Positions 14,436 to 23,152 of a DNA stretch of 64,000 bases are shown piece by piece. This DNA is from JAVBQJ01 sp031549115 (lineage in GTDB: Bacteria > Verrucomicrobiota > Lentisphaeria > Victivallales > Victivallaceae). Location of the stretch: positions 1-64,000 of the forward strand of contig JAVBQJ010000043.1 in the NCBI GenBank assembly GCA_031549115.1, given 5' to 3'. The position numbers and the translations under genes were made by a program. The notes under the pieces are model-generated. The model did no database searches and had not been told where the DNA came from. It was given only the letters and a program-made list of their open reading frames with translations. The number at the start of each line of letters is the position of its first letter. Positions within the stretch are counted from its first letter, which is position 1.

Positions 14436-17318
14436 TTACTGGCTCGATGGGCTCATCAGCTGCTCGATCGTCAACTCTTCGACCGGGCCGAACTTTTCCA
14501 GTGCGCTCCGATCGATTTTCGACACATCGCCGATCACCAGCAGATGCCCCGGCTGACCGGCGATATGGGAATTGAAATAATTGGTGAACTCCGCCATGCC
14601 GATCGCGGGCAACGCCGCATACACATCGCGCCGGAGATCGTGGTCGACGCCGCGCTGGCGGTAATCGAGGAAGCGGGTGAAAATCTCCTCGTCATTGACC
14701 CGGCCGGAACGCATCATCGTCATCACATTGCCGCGGGCGGCGACAAATTCGGTCCCCAGTTCGGGGGACTTCGCACTGAAGGCAGTCATCGCCTGCAGCG
14801 CCTCCGGCAGCTTGTCGGCCTGGGTTTCCAGCTGCGTCACTGCGACGCTGTACTGATCAACCTTGCGCGCCTTGGCCATATAGGCCGCCGCGACATACGC
14901 GAGCGCCCGCGCTTCGCGCAAATCCTTGTACGCCGCCTGATAGACATACGTATTATAAAGATCGTGAAATGCGACCAATGCCGGATCGAATGTCGCTTCG
15001 CGCCGCGCCAGCACCAGCTTGACCTGCGCCATCGGGAAGTTCACCAGATACACCCGGTCGGTTTCAAACGGCGGCACGATATAATTACGCCCCGCCGGAA
15101 ACGCTTCCAGCTTCTCCGGCACCGGCAACGCCGCCGCGATCTGCTTTTGCGCCGCGTCCATCGACGCCGGGCCGAAGTAAAAGATCTCGTGCGCCATTCC
15201 CGGCAGCGCCGCCACCTGCGCCAGCAGTCGGGACGGTTCGAGCGCGCGCAGCTGTGCTTCGCTCAACATCCAGCGGCTCGGATTGTCGGCGCCGTACAAA
15301 CCGTAATTCCACAGCGCCTGAAAGATCTGGTCCGGCGCCTTGCGCGCATCCAGACGCGCCTGCAAGGTCTGATCCACCAATTGCTTGTACGCTTCCGGGT
15401 CATTGGTCGGCTGCGTCAGCGACTGCTGCAGCAGCGTCAGCGCCGCCGGGAAGTTGTCCGCCAGCCCCGAAAGCGACACGATCGTGCGCTCGTGATCGGC
15501 GGATACCGCCAACGTCACCCCGAGCCGGAACCATTCGCGCTTCAGCTCATCGGCGGAAAACGTTCCGGCGCCGAGCTTCTGCCAATACCCCAGTGCTACC
15601 GGCAGCTCCGGAAGCTGGTAATCCCCGGCATTCCACACCAGCGACAGCGAAAAGCGTTCGTTGTGATCGTTGTTCCGGTAGTAAAATTCGAGCCCCGGCT
15701 GCAGTTGCCGGTGCGGCAGGTCGCGGGCGAAGTCGAGAAATACCGGTTCGGGTTCGGTGTCCGCCGGCGCCGCCATGAACTGCGTCCCCCACGCGGACAG
15801 CGCCCCTTCATTCAGCGGCACCGGCGTGATCACCGGTTTGTCGACATGGACACGATTCTGCGCTTCGCCGGTGCGCTTGAACACCGCCGCGTAATTGCCG
15901 TTGTAGTTGGCCTGTGCGAAAGCGACCACCTGCTCCTTGGTCACGCGGCGCAACGCCTCATAATCGGCGAGCGCGTCGGCCACCGTCTGCTTGTGATTGA
16001 CCACGTCAAGAAGCCACATCGCGGCATCGGTGCGGTTTTCCAACGCCACCAGCCGGTCGTAATACAAATTGTTGGCGATCGCTTCCAGCTGCCAATCGGG
16101 GAAATCACCGGCTTTGACCGCGTCGATCGATTGGATCAGCAGCGCTTTGGCCTCATCCAGAGTCTGGCCGGGGCGCGGCATCGCCATCAATATCTGCAGG
16201 AAACTGTCACGGTTGAAGACCACGAAGGATGCCGCCGTCTGCACCAGTCCGGCGCGGCCGAGCGCTTCCAGCGATCCGGCCTGTTTGTAGCACAGGAGGC
16301 CGTCGACCATGGTGACCAGGGTGCGGTTTTCCCGCGTCGGCGCGAAGCGGAACGCCATCAGGAACTGTTGCGGACCGGGCCCGGTCAGCGTGGATTCCAC
16401 CGGGGCGGTCAATTCAGGCTCATTCCAGTTTTTTTCCGGCGGTAACGCCACCGCCGGAAAGCCGCCGAAGTGTTTTTTTACCTGCGCCAGAGTGGCGTCA
16501 TAATCGATATCGCCGGCGATGATGATCGACAGATTGGCGGGGACGTAATGTTCGGCGTAGAACTTTTCCAGGTTGACGATCGACGGATTTTTCAAGTGTT
16601 CCGGTTTGCCGATGATCGGCCGGCCGTACGGATGCACCGCGTAAAGATTTTTGAACAGTTCCAACTGCGCCACCCGGGCGTCGTTGTCCTGCATCCGGTT
16701 GAATTCTTCGTACACGGTTTCGAGTTCGGTGTGAAAGCGCCGGAACACCGGCGCGGCGAAGCGTTCGGCCTCCAACGTCAGCAATTTATCCAGCTGGTTG
16801 ACCGGAACGTCGTTGATGTAGACGGTCTGGTCCCACGAAGTGAAAGCATTGGTGCCGACCGCACCGACGTCATCGGCCAGAAGACCGTATTCTCCGGCGG
16901 TCGAATACGTCGCCGCCTCGGTCGCAAGCCGGTCGATCTGCGTATAAATTTCACGCCGCTGTTCCGCATCGGCGGTAGCGCGGTATTGCTCGTACAGTGT
17001 GGAAATCCGGTCCAGCAGCGGTTTTTCTTGCTCCCAGTCCAGCGCGGCCAGGCGTTTGGAGCCTTTGAACAACAGATGTTCGAGATAATGGGCCAGCCCG
17101 GTGGTATCTTCCGGTTCGACGGTGGAGCCGGAGTTGAATGCGATCAGCACCTGGGCCCGGGGTTCCCGGGTGTTTTTCGACAGATACACCCGGATGCCGT
17201 TGTCCAGAGTATAAACCCGCGTCGCCGTCGGATCGTCCGGCGCCTCCTGATAGGAATCCACAGCCACCGCCGCCGAACCGATCAGCAGCGCCGCCAATAA
17301 CAGAGCCAAACGTTTCAT
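14436..17318 (-). CDS. Secreted M16 family zinc metallopeptidase (insulinase/pitrilysin-like)
   Basis: 960 residues with an N-terminal signal peptide (KRLALLLAALLIGSAAVAV). The inverted zinc motif HYLEH (His77, Glu80, His81) and the downstream Glu near 204 (TVYEEFNRM) form the active site. Two M16 halves are present, the second (about 500-950) lacking the motif, as in pitrilysin-type enzymes. It probably degrades peptides in the periplasm. Start ATG 17318 follows AGGGGGAG; an upstream extension of the frame runs into repeat DNA. Confidence 0.88.
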   Translation of the reverse strand: MKRLALLLAALLIGSAAVAVDSYQEAPDDPTATRVYTLDNGIRVYLSKNTREPRAQVLIAFNSGSTVEPEDTTGLAHYLEHLLFKGSKRLAALDWEQEKPLLDRISTLYEQYRATADAEQRREIYTQIDRLATEAATYSTAGEYGLLADDVGAVGTNAFTSWDQTVYINDVPVNQLDKLLTLEAERFAAPVFRRFHTELETVYEEFNRMQDNDARVAQLELFKNLYAVHPYGRPIIGKPEHLKNPSIVNLEKFYAEHYVPANLSIIIAGDIDYDATLAQVKKHFGGFPAVALPPEKNWNEPELTAPVESTLTGPGPQQFLMAFRFAPTRENRTLVTMVDGLLCYKQAGSLEALGRAGLVQTAASFVVFNRDSFLQILMAMPRPGQTLDEAKALLIQSIDAVKAGDFPDWQLEAIANNLYYDRLVALENRTDAAMWLLDVVNHKQTVADALADYEALRRVTKEQVVAFAQANYNGNYAAVFKRTGEAQNRVHVDKPVITPVPLNEGALSAWGTQFMAAPADTEPEPVFLDFARDLPHRQLQPGLEFYYRNNDHNERFSLSLVWNAGDYQLPELPVALGYWQKLGAGTFSADELKREWFRLGVTLAVSADHERTIVSLSGLADNFPAALTLLQQSLTQPTNDPEAYKQLVDQTLQARLDARKAPDQIFQALWNYGLYGADNPSRWMLSEAQLRALEPSRLLAQVAALPGMAHEIFYFGPASMDAAQKQIAAALPVPEKLEAFPAGRNYIVPPFETDRVYLVNFPMAQVKLVLARREATFDPALVAFHDLYNTYVYQAAYKDLREARALAYVAAAYMAKARKVDQYSVAVTQLETQADKLPEALQAMTAFSAKSPELGTEFVAARGNVMTMMRSGRVNDEEIFTRFLDYRQRGVDHDLRRDVYAALPAIGMAEFTNYFNSHIAGQPGHLLVIGDVSKIDRSALEKFGPVEELTIEQLMSPSSQ

Positions 17319-17333
17319 CTCCCCCTCCCCTTC

Positions 17334-17362
17334 TCTATAAATATGCATTCGCATCCTGTAAA
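17334..17362 (-). promoter_or_regulatory. Probable promoter of the M16 peptidase gene
   Basis: Minus strand TTTACA (17362-17357), 17-bp spacer, TATAGA (17339-17334), ending 16 bp before the ATG. The short leader would leave room only for the AGGGGGAG ribosome binding site. Confidence 0.45.
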
Positions 17363-17378
17363 ATTCGTAATCGCAATA

Positions 17379-17623
17379 CACACCGCCGGTGCGGCAAGAA
17401 TGTGCCGATTGCCATGGCGGGTACGGGGCCGCATTGCGCCCCGGCAACCGCGGGGGCCTGCCCCTCCCAACCCGGATCGCTCGGCCGCTCGGCTTCACGT
17501 TTTTGCCGCCAATTGGCGGCAAAAACTCCATTCGCTACTCACTCCCTGCCGGTCGTTCGGGCGCTCCGGCCCGTGCGCGCTCACAAGTAACTGGAGTTGC
17601 AGAGAGGCGCCGCACCGGCGGCG
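17379..17623 (+). repeat. Intergenic multi-hairpin repeat (copy B2) bounded by inverted short modules
   Basis: Left end has CCGCCGGTGCGGC (about 17382-17394) and the right end its reverse complement (about 17609-17621), like terminal inverted repeats. Inside are a GC hairpin (about 17424-17442) and a perfect 12-bp stem 17499-17510/17515-17526 with loop AATT. Shares its middle with copy B1 and its left part with the A copies. With the flanking leader it fills the 348-bp gap between the M16 gene and tsaB. Confidence 0.8.
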
Positions 17624-17666
17624 AATCATCCACCGTTATATCCTGTCGAGCTCACATTATGATACA

Positions 17667-18335
17667 CTACTTCGTAAACACGGCGGGCCGCAAATAGATC
17701 AGGCGCGTCAGATCGTTGTCGAACGGCACCGGCGAGCGCAACAGCGGTATCAGCGAAAAATCCTCCACTCTGATCACGTGCACCATCACCGCTTCCGGCA
17801 CCACCTTCGCAATCGCCTCCACCTCCGTTGCCAACGCCACAAAACCATCCGCCACCATGTCGGGGAAGTATTCCGTCGCCTGCTCGCAATTCAAAATCGC
17901 ATCCCACCCCGCCGACAGCCATTCGCCGCCGCCGGCACGCATACCGTAAACCAATATCTCGTGGTTGCGGCCATCGTAAAGCACCGCCCGCATCGCTTCT
18001 CCGTCCGCCGGAACCGCCGCCGCCAACGCCGCTGCCGTCGGTACACACCGCGTACGCACCTCCGGCCGGTCCGCCGTCAAACCGGCGACAAACGCCGCCG
18101 CCAACCGCATGCCGGTAAAGCTCCCGGGCCCCGCGCCCACCGTCCAGAAGCCGATGGCGTTCAATGCGATACCCCACTGCGCCAGATGTTCCAACACCCA
18201 CGGCGCCAACCGCGCCGCGTCACGCCCGCGCATCGGCAGCGATGCTTCGGGCGCAATCACTCCGGTCGTTTCATTCCGCGCCGCCAACCGCGCCTTGGTA
18301 CCGCTCAAATCCAACGCGACATGCCAGTCGTTCAC
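17667..18335 (-). CDS. tsaB: tRNA threonylcarbamoyladenosine biosynthesis protein TsaB
   Basis: 222 residues of the ASKHA fold. The diagnostic VGAGPGSFTGMRLAAAFVAGL region begins at residue 66. TsaB partners TsaD and TsaE in attaching threonylcarbamoyl to A37 of tRNAs that read ANN codons. It starts with GTG at 18335, one base after the lysA stop, so it is the last gene of the cupin-lysA-tsaB operon. The metal-binding residues of TsaD are absent, which agrees with TsaB rather than TsaD. Confidence 0.9.
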   Translation of the reverse strand: MNDWHVALDLSGTKARLAARNETTGVIAPEASLPMRGRDAARLAPWVLEHLAQWGIALNAIGFWTVGAGPGSFTGMRLAAAFVAGLTADRPEVRTRCVPTAAALAAAVPADGEAMRAVLYDGRNHEILVYGMRAGGGEWLSAGWDAILNCEQATEYFPDMVADGFVALATEVEAIAKVVPEAVMVHVIRVEDFSLIPLLRSPVPFDNDLTRLIYLRPAVFTK

Positions 18336-18336
18336 T

Positions 18337-19548
18337 TTAACAGCTCTCCCGGATGATTTGCTGCGCCAGCTCCCGGTTGGTCAATGCCCGGCGCACCAAA
18401 CGCGTCTTGCCGTCCTGAATCACCACCTCCGCCGGCATCGGACGCAGATTGTAAACCCCGCCCATCGAATAACAGTACGCGCCGGCATTCCGGATCGCCA
18501 GAATGTCGCCCTCCTCCACCCGTGGCAACGGCCGCTGCTCCGCGAAACGGTCGCCGGTTTCACAGATATTGCCGCAGACGTCCACGACCTCCAACGGCGC
18601 TTCCGGATGGGTCAGGTTTTCGATTTCATGGTAGGCATTGTACAGCACCGGCCGGATCAACTGCGGGAAACCGGAGTTGCAGCCGACAATCGTCCGCGTC
18701 CGGTTGTGTTTGACCGTATTCACTTCAACCAGCAGCGTCCCGGCCTCCGCCGCAATGTACTTGCCCGGCTCGAAGAACATCGCGAGCTCCCGCCCGTAAA
18801 CAGCGGTGAATTCGCGGAACAACCGGGTGATCTCCCGTCCCATCGCCACATAGTCGATGCGCTTCTCCTCCGGCATGTACGGCACCTTGAAGCCGCCGCC
18901 GAAGTCCATGAATTCCAATTCGGGAAAGCGCGCCGGCGTCGCCAGCGCCATCAGGTTTTTCATGCTCTGGTACACCGATTCGGCCAGTTGCAGCCCGCTG
19001 CCGGTGTGCTCGTGCAAACCGACCACATGCAGACCGTATTGCCGCGCCAATGCCGCCGCGTCGTCCGCGTCCGCCATCATGATCCCGAACTTGGTGAGAT
19101 CGCCCGCCGTCATGGTTTTCTCGCTGTCGCCGTCGCGTACGTCCGGATTGAAGCGCAGACACACCCGGCTCCCCGGATGCGCCTTGCCGAACTTCTCCAG
19201 ATGCGACAGGCTGCCGATATTCATCAACACGCCGAGCGCCGCTACCTCGTCGGATTCCGCATCGGTCAGATTGTTGGCGGTAAATAGAATCCGGTCGGGG
19301 GTGAACCCCGCCGCCAGCGCGAAATGCACCTCGCCCGGACTGACCGTATCCAACGACGCTCCGGCATCCCGCAGCAGCTGCAGCAGCGCCAGATTGTAAT
19401 TCGCCTTCATCGCATAGAAAACCCGCAATTTATCGTAGCGGATGAAGTCATACAATTCCCGGTAACGGCGCAGCATCAAATCGCCGTCGTAGACAAACAA
19501 CGGCGTGCCGTACGCGGCCGCCGCCTCCAATAAACCAGACCTGTCCAT
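18337..19548 (-). CDS. lysA: Diaminopimelate decarboxylase
   Basis: 403 residues of the fold-III PLP decarboxylase family. YAMKAN holds the PLP lysine (Lys48), HEHTGSG (179-185) and EPGKYI bind the cofactor phosphate, and CGNICETGD (325-333) contains the second-subunit cysteine Cys329; the family form is CGPxCESGD. NAGAYCYSM near 354-362 completes the active site. It makes L-lysine from meso-diaminopimelate. The substitutions in the Cys motif are mild; a carboxynorspermidine-type relative is less likely. Ten bases separate it from the cupin gene. Confidence 0.88.
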   Translation of the reverse strand: MDRSGLLEAAAAYGTPLFVYDGDLMLRRYRELYDFIRYDKLRVFYAMKANYNLALLQLLRDAGASLDTVSPGEVHFALAAGFTPDRILFTANNLTDAESDEVAALGVLMNIGSLSHLEKFGKAHPGSRVCLRFNPDVRDGDSEKTMTAGDLTKFGIMMADADDAAALARQYGLHVVGLHEHTGSGLQLAESVYQSMKNLMALATPARFPELEFMDFGGGFKVPYMPEEKRIDYVAMGREITRLFREFTAVYGRELAMFFEPGKYIAAEAGTLLVEVNTVKHNRTRTIVGCNSGFPQLIRPVLYNAYHEIENLTHPEAPLEVVDVCGNICETGDRFAEQRPLPRVEEGDILAIRNAGAYCYSMGGVYNLRPMPAEVVIQDGKTRLVRRALTNRELAQQIIRESC

Positions 19549-19558
19549 AAATCACCTT

Positions 19559-19912
19559 CTAACCTTTGTAGGTCGTAATCACCGCCACCAGGACCAGGTC
19601 CTCCGTGCCCACGCTCCTGATCGCGTGTCCGGCATCCCCGGTCAGGATGGTGTCGCCCGGAAGCAGCGTCACGGTCGTACCGTTGTCGTCCGCCTCCGCT
19701 TTGCCCTGAAGCACCACAAACACCTCTTCTTCACCGTCATGCCGGTGAAATCCGATCGAGGAGCCCGGCTTCAGGGTCAGTCGCGCGAACATCCGGGTCG
19801 CCGACTTCAATTCGGTTTCCGGACTCCAGAAGTGTTCAATTTTCACCGATCCATCGCCACCGCGCATCGCGGTGCGTTCCTCGCTCTTGTATGTGCCGTT
19901 CCGCCGAATCAT
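19559..19912 (-). CDS. Small cupin domain protein
   Basis: 117 residues, a single cupin barrel. Motif 1 reads GFHRHDGEEEVFVVLQG (His, His and Glu as metal ligands) and motif 2 is LLPGDTILTGDAGHAI. Such single-domain cupins bind a metal and a small molecule; function unknown. Start ATG 19912 is preceded by a strong AAGGAGGAGG; the longer open frame runs into the repeat at 19946. First gene of an operon with lysA and tsaB. Confidence 0.85.
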   Translation of the reverse strand: MIRRNGTYKSEERTAMRGGDGSVKIEHFWSPETELKSATRMFARLTLKPGSSIGFHRHDGEEEVFVVLQGKAEADDNGTTVTLLPGDTILTGDAGHAIRSVGTEDLVLVAVITTYKG

Positions 19913-19945
19913 GATATCCCCTCCTCCTTGTCGTCGTTGCGTGTA

Positions 19946-20207
19946 GTGTGCCGATTGCTCCGGCAGATTCGGGGCCGCGCTCTTCGAGAGTCGCGCCCCG
20001 GCGCACGCGGGGGCTCCGCACCCTCCCAACCCCGATCACTCAAGCGCCGTTCGGCTTAACGCGGACTTGCCGCCGTCAGGGCGGCAAATCCTTAGACCGG
20101 TCGCTCCAGCACTACCGTGCCTCCGCTCGCGTCTGCTCCACGGCCGCAGGGGCCGCGGCGCCAAAGCGCCGGCGCCGCTCACGCGGCGTACCCGTGCACG
20201 CTCGCCA
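19946..20207 (+). repeat. Intergenic multi-hairpin repeat, full form (copy A2)
   Basis: Near full-length match to 2833-3099. The stem at 20064-20074/20080-20090 has one mismatched pair compared with the other copies. Fills the 365-bp gap between two minus-strand units, just upstream of the cupin start. Between its end and 20277 I see only an imperfect GGAGC/GGCTCC hairpin, possibly a terminator for the gene at 20278. Confidence 0.82.
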
Positions 20208-20277
20208 CGAAATACTATTTTTAGCAGGAGCGCCAACCCCGGCTCCCCTGTAACTCCCTACCTCAACTATAACTATC

Positions 20278-22350
20278 TCACAGCTCCGCGCCGAAGATAT
20301 TGCCGTAACGCTGTGCGTTCAGCGCCTCGACGAAGCTCGCGACCTTGGTGTAGGTGCTGCACGGATCGATCGTCGGGTCGACGCAGTCTCCATCCAGCAC
20401 CAGCAGCGGCACGTCGTTTTTATTCAACTCTTCGCGCAGATGCTTGACGAACGAGCTGTCCGACATCGAACAACGCCCGAACCCGTGGTTATACAGCACG
20501 CAGCCGTTGAAACGCGCCATCTTCGCGTGCCCCGAAATCGACTTGACCCGCATATCCGGGTCGAGAAAACCCACGGTCAGAATCTTCCGCGCCAGACTCC
20601 GGTACGGATCGTCGACATTCAACGCCTCCCAGCCGACGAAGTTGACCTCCTCGAACACGATCGGCGCCCGGCATTCATTTTCGATGTAATCCAACAGCGC
20701 GCCGTCGTAAAACGGCGGCAGATGCAGCCACAGCAACCGGTGCGTATCGTCGACTTTGATCGCGTCGCCGAGCGCCTCGCGCCGCGCCAAGAGATCCTCA
20801 TAGAACTGCTTCTGGATATCCACCAGCTCCGGCCTTCCCCACAACTGCGAGAAAATCGTCGCGAAGTAAATCGCCTGCGATCCGCGCAACAACGGCGGAC
20901 TCGTCAGACGCAGATCATTCGCCAGATGCGAATAATACTGCGCCTGGTTGGAAAGCTCGCAGGCCTCCGCCAGACGACCCATATCCATTTTGCGCCCGAG
21001 TTGCTTTTCCAGCAACCCCACCGATTCCCGCAACCCCTCGGCCACCTGTTCGACCGCCTGTTCGGTCGGTGAACTCGGTGTCTGCAATGAATAAAAGTTA
21101 TCGCCGAGTCCGTAGCTGCGGATCAGGTCGCGAAAAATCCGCTCCCCCTGCTGGCACGGCTGCGATGTCGACACCCCGAACACCGGCCGCGGCAAATCGA
21201 TTCCTTCCAGCACCCGCAAAAACGAGCAGGTCTCACCGGAGAATCCCTTGCAGGCGGCGCGGTCAAACGCGTTTTTGACCTTTTTCGGACTGCGCGCCAG
21301 CATCGCCGCATAGGTTTCCAGCGTCAGCACCCGAACATCCAGCGCGTTGAGAATTTCGGTCGGGAAAAACAGATTGCGCCACACCATCGGCGCATCGCTC
21401 GCGGCAAACATATCTTTTTTGGTCGCCAGCGCCCGCAGCGCAATCGATCGCAATTTCGTCTCCGGCGGGAAAATCGGCCGGGCCGCGGGCAGCGTCTGCT
21501 TCAGCTCCCGGTATTGCCGCGCCAGACAGGCGGCGCCGAGCGCGCCCATCACCCCGTGGTATTCCGGGATTATGACATTGTTGCCGGTGATTTCCTTCAG
21601 GTAATACGCCACCGCCCGGTTGTGGGCGACGCCGCCCTGAAAAATGATATCGCCTTTGTAGCCGAGGAAAATTTCCCCGACCCCGGACATGACCGTCCGC
21701 GCCTGCGCCCGGCAGGCGCCGCCGATAATCTCGCCGATCGGATAGCGGTTTTTGAATTTGTTGATGCTGGTCGCGCTCAACACCGCGCAAACACTGGAAA
21801 ACTCCAGCGCACTGTCGAAGTTGGCCATCTCCGCCATCTTTTCCACCGGGATATTCAGCTTGACCGCGACACTGTCGAGAAAAGCACCGGTACCGGCGGC
21901 GCAGATCCCGGACATCTTCGAGTTCCACATCCGGGTGTCGGGGTTGAAAATCATCGCTTTGCTGTCCTGCCCCCCGACATCGAGAATAGCCTGGCAATTC
22001 GGGTGGTAGTGCCGCGCCCCCGCGACGTGCGCGGAAACCTCGCTGACCCGGAAGTCATACGGAATGAAGCGCGCCGTGTCTTCGACGATCTGGCTGCCGG
22101 TCACCACCGTGCAGGCCACGTCTTCATTCGACACCCCCGCCTCCGCGAAAAATTCGTCGATGGTCTGACGCAGAGCGCCGAAGTTACACATTCCACACTT
22201 GCCGCAGCTGCCTGTACAGCGAACTTTCCCGGTGCCCACCGGCTTGGTCCTCTGGTACAACCAGTGGAGCACTTTGCCGCGCGCCGTCAGCAACACGGCC
22301 TTCAATGTCGTTGAGCCGATATCAATACCCAGATAAATCTTATCCATCAT
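20278..22350 (-). CDS. Fused 2-hydroxyacyl-CoA dehydratase activase and dehydratase-like protein
   Basis: 690 residues. Residues 1-285 are a BadF/BcrA/HgdC-type ATPase: GIDIGSTT (8-15), DVGGQDSK (124-131) and the two [4Fe-4S]-bridging cysteines in SGICAAGTG (Cys150) and FSSVCAV (Cys188), 38 apart as in HgdC. Residues 300-690 resemble the HgdB/FldB/BcrB dehydratase or double-cubane-cluster subunit, with several cysteines (for example NGCVLYNHGFGRC and DGDCVDPTIDPC). An additional CxxxCxxCxxC cluster (Cys45, 49, 52, 55) is inserted in the activase. It should be an oxygen-sensitive ATP-driven electron donor/acceptor pair in one chain; the substrate is unknown. Start is one of two adjacent ATGs at 22350/22347. 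Confidence 0.85.
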   Translation of the reverse strand: MMDKIYLGIDIGSTTLKAVLLTARGKVLHWLYQRTKPVGTGKVRCTGSCGKCGMCNFGALRQTIDEFFAEAGVSNEDVACTVVTGSQIVEDTARFIPYDFRVSEVSAHVAGARHYHPNCQAILDVGGQDSKAMIFNPDTRMWNSKMSGICAAGTGAFLDSVAVKLNIPVEKMAEMANFDSALEFSSVCAVLSATSINKFKNRYPIGEIIGGACRAQARTVMSGVGEIFLGYKGDIIFQGGVAHNRAVAYYLKEITGNNVIIPEYHGVMGALGAACLARQYRELKQTLPAARPIFPPETKLRSIALRALATKKDMFAASDAPMVWRNLFFPTEILNALDVRVLTLETYAAMLARSPKKVKNAFDRAACKGFSGETCSFLRVLEGIDLPRPVFGVSTSQPCQQGERIFRDLIRSYGLGDNFYSLQTPSSPTEQAVEQVAEGLRESVGLLEKQLGRKMDMGRLAEACELSNQAQYYSHLANDLRLTSPPLLRGSQAIYFATIFSQLWGRPELVDIQKQFYEDLLARREALGDAIKVDDTHRLLWLHLPPFYDGALLDYIENECRAPIVFEEVNFVGWEALNVDDPYRSLARKILTVGFLDPDMRVKSISGHAKMARFNGCVLYNHGFGRCSMSDSSFVKHLREELNKNDVPLLVLDGDCVDPTIDPCSTYTKVASFVEALNAQRYGNIFGAEL

Positions 22351-22415
22351 ATGAAACAGTCAGCATCTTTCCGGAGTCGGCGCTCCTTGGTTTCTCTGCG
22401 TTAAATAATCAGGAT

Positions 22416-22444
22416 ACTATACACCCGAAGCGGCTGGAATGCAA
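22416..22444 (-). promoter_or_regulatory. Promoter of the activase-dehydratase gene
   Basis: Minus strand TTGCAT (22444-22439) and TATAGT (22421-22416) with a 17-bp spacer, 65 bp upstream of the ATG. Confidence 0.6.
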
Positions 22445-22492
22445 GAAAATTCAGCTATTTCAGTAGCAATTCCTGGATTTTTTCTCCTCTAT

Positions 22493-23029
22493 TCAGGAAG
22501 ATATTTTCTTCAGAATCGCCTGCTTCTGGCTCTGGTATTCGCTTTCGGAAAGGATACCGTCCTTGTATAATTGATGGAGTTTGCGCAGTGTGGTATCGAA
22601 ATCCTCTTCGACCGGTTTCGGCCGCAGCAGGGTGGTTTCCTCCAATGCGTCCTGCATCATACCGCCGGTCATTTTCGACCAGGGTTTGAGGTCTTCGCGG
22701 GCGTCTTTCGGGCTGAGCACCAGTCCGGAACCGGCGACGCCGCTGCGCCCGACATACATCAAAGCGCTGCCACCCATCATCATCACCATGCCGCCGAAAA
22801 ACGCCAGGAATCCGGCTGGAACCCGGGATGAAAAGACATCATTGGTTTCCTGGATCCGGACTCCTCCGGGCAAATGAAAGGTATTGTATTCGCCGGAAAA
22901 GCTGCGATCTCCGCAACCGCCGACCAGCGAAGCAAAAGAGATCACGCAAGTCAATATCCCCGCCAGCAGCAACACCAGTCCGAGATAGTAGGTCAACTTG
23001 CGTCCTTCGGAAATTTCACCGTTATTCAT
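22493..23029 (-). CDS. Membrane protein with C-terminal SHOCT domain
   Basis: 178 residues. Two transmembrane segments (about 12-35 and 70-95) flank a short external loop of about 35 residues. The last 35 residues (LRKLHQLYKDGILSESEYQSQK) are a SHOCT domain, a short helical hairpin common in bacterial proteins of unknown role. The start at 23029 follows GGAGGTG with a suitable gap and removes 12 upstream codons. Nothing nearby indicates a pathway. Confidence 0.75.
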   Translation of the reverse strand: MNNGEISEGRKLTYYLGLVLLLAGILTCVISFASLVGGCGDRSFSGEYNTFHLPGGVRIQETNDVFSSRVPAGFLAFFGGMVMMMGGSALMYVGRSGVAGSGLVLSPKDAREDLKPWSKMTGGMMQDALEETTLLRPKPVEEDFDTTLRKLHQLYKDGILSESEYQSQKQAILKKISS

Positions 23030-23055
23030 AAAATGGCACCTCCGTGTTCCTGGAT

Positions 23056-23084
23056 AAGATGCCACGTCGAAGTACGAAAGTCAA
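23056..23084 (-). promoter_or_regulatory. Probable promoter of the SHOCT protein gene
   Basis: Minus strand TTGACT (23084-23079), 17-bp spacer, CATCTT (23061-23056). The -35 box is good and the -10 box weak. Confidence 0.4.
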
Positions 23085-23152
23085 GTTTTTTTCCAGCATT
23101 CTCGCGGTCTGCAAGGGCGGCGGTGTGGTGGTCCGGCAGGTTCGACTCCCGG

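Noticed and set aside
14328..16445. A 705-codon plus-strand open frame
   Set aside because: It is antisense to the M16 peptidase, rich in Arg and His, and has no recognisable domain; a usual shadow in GC-rich DNA.
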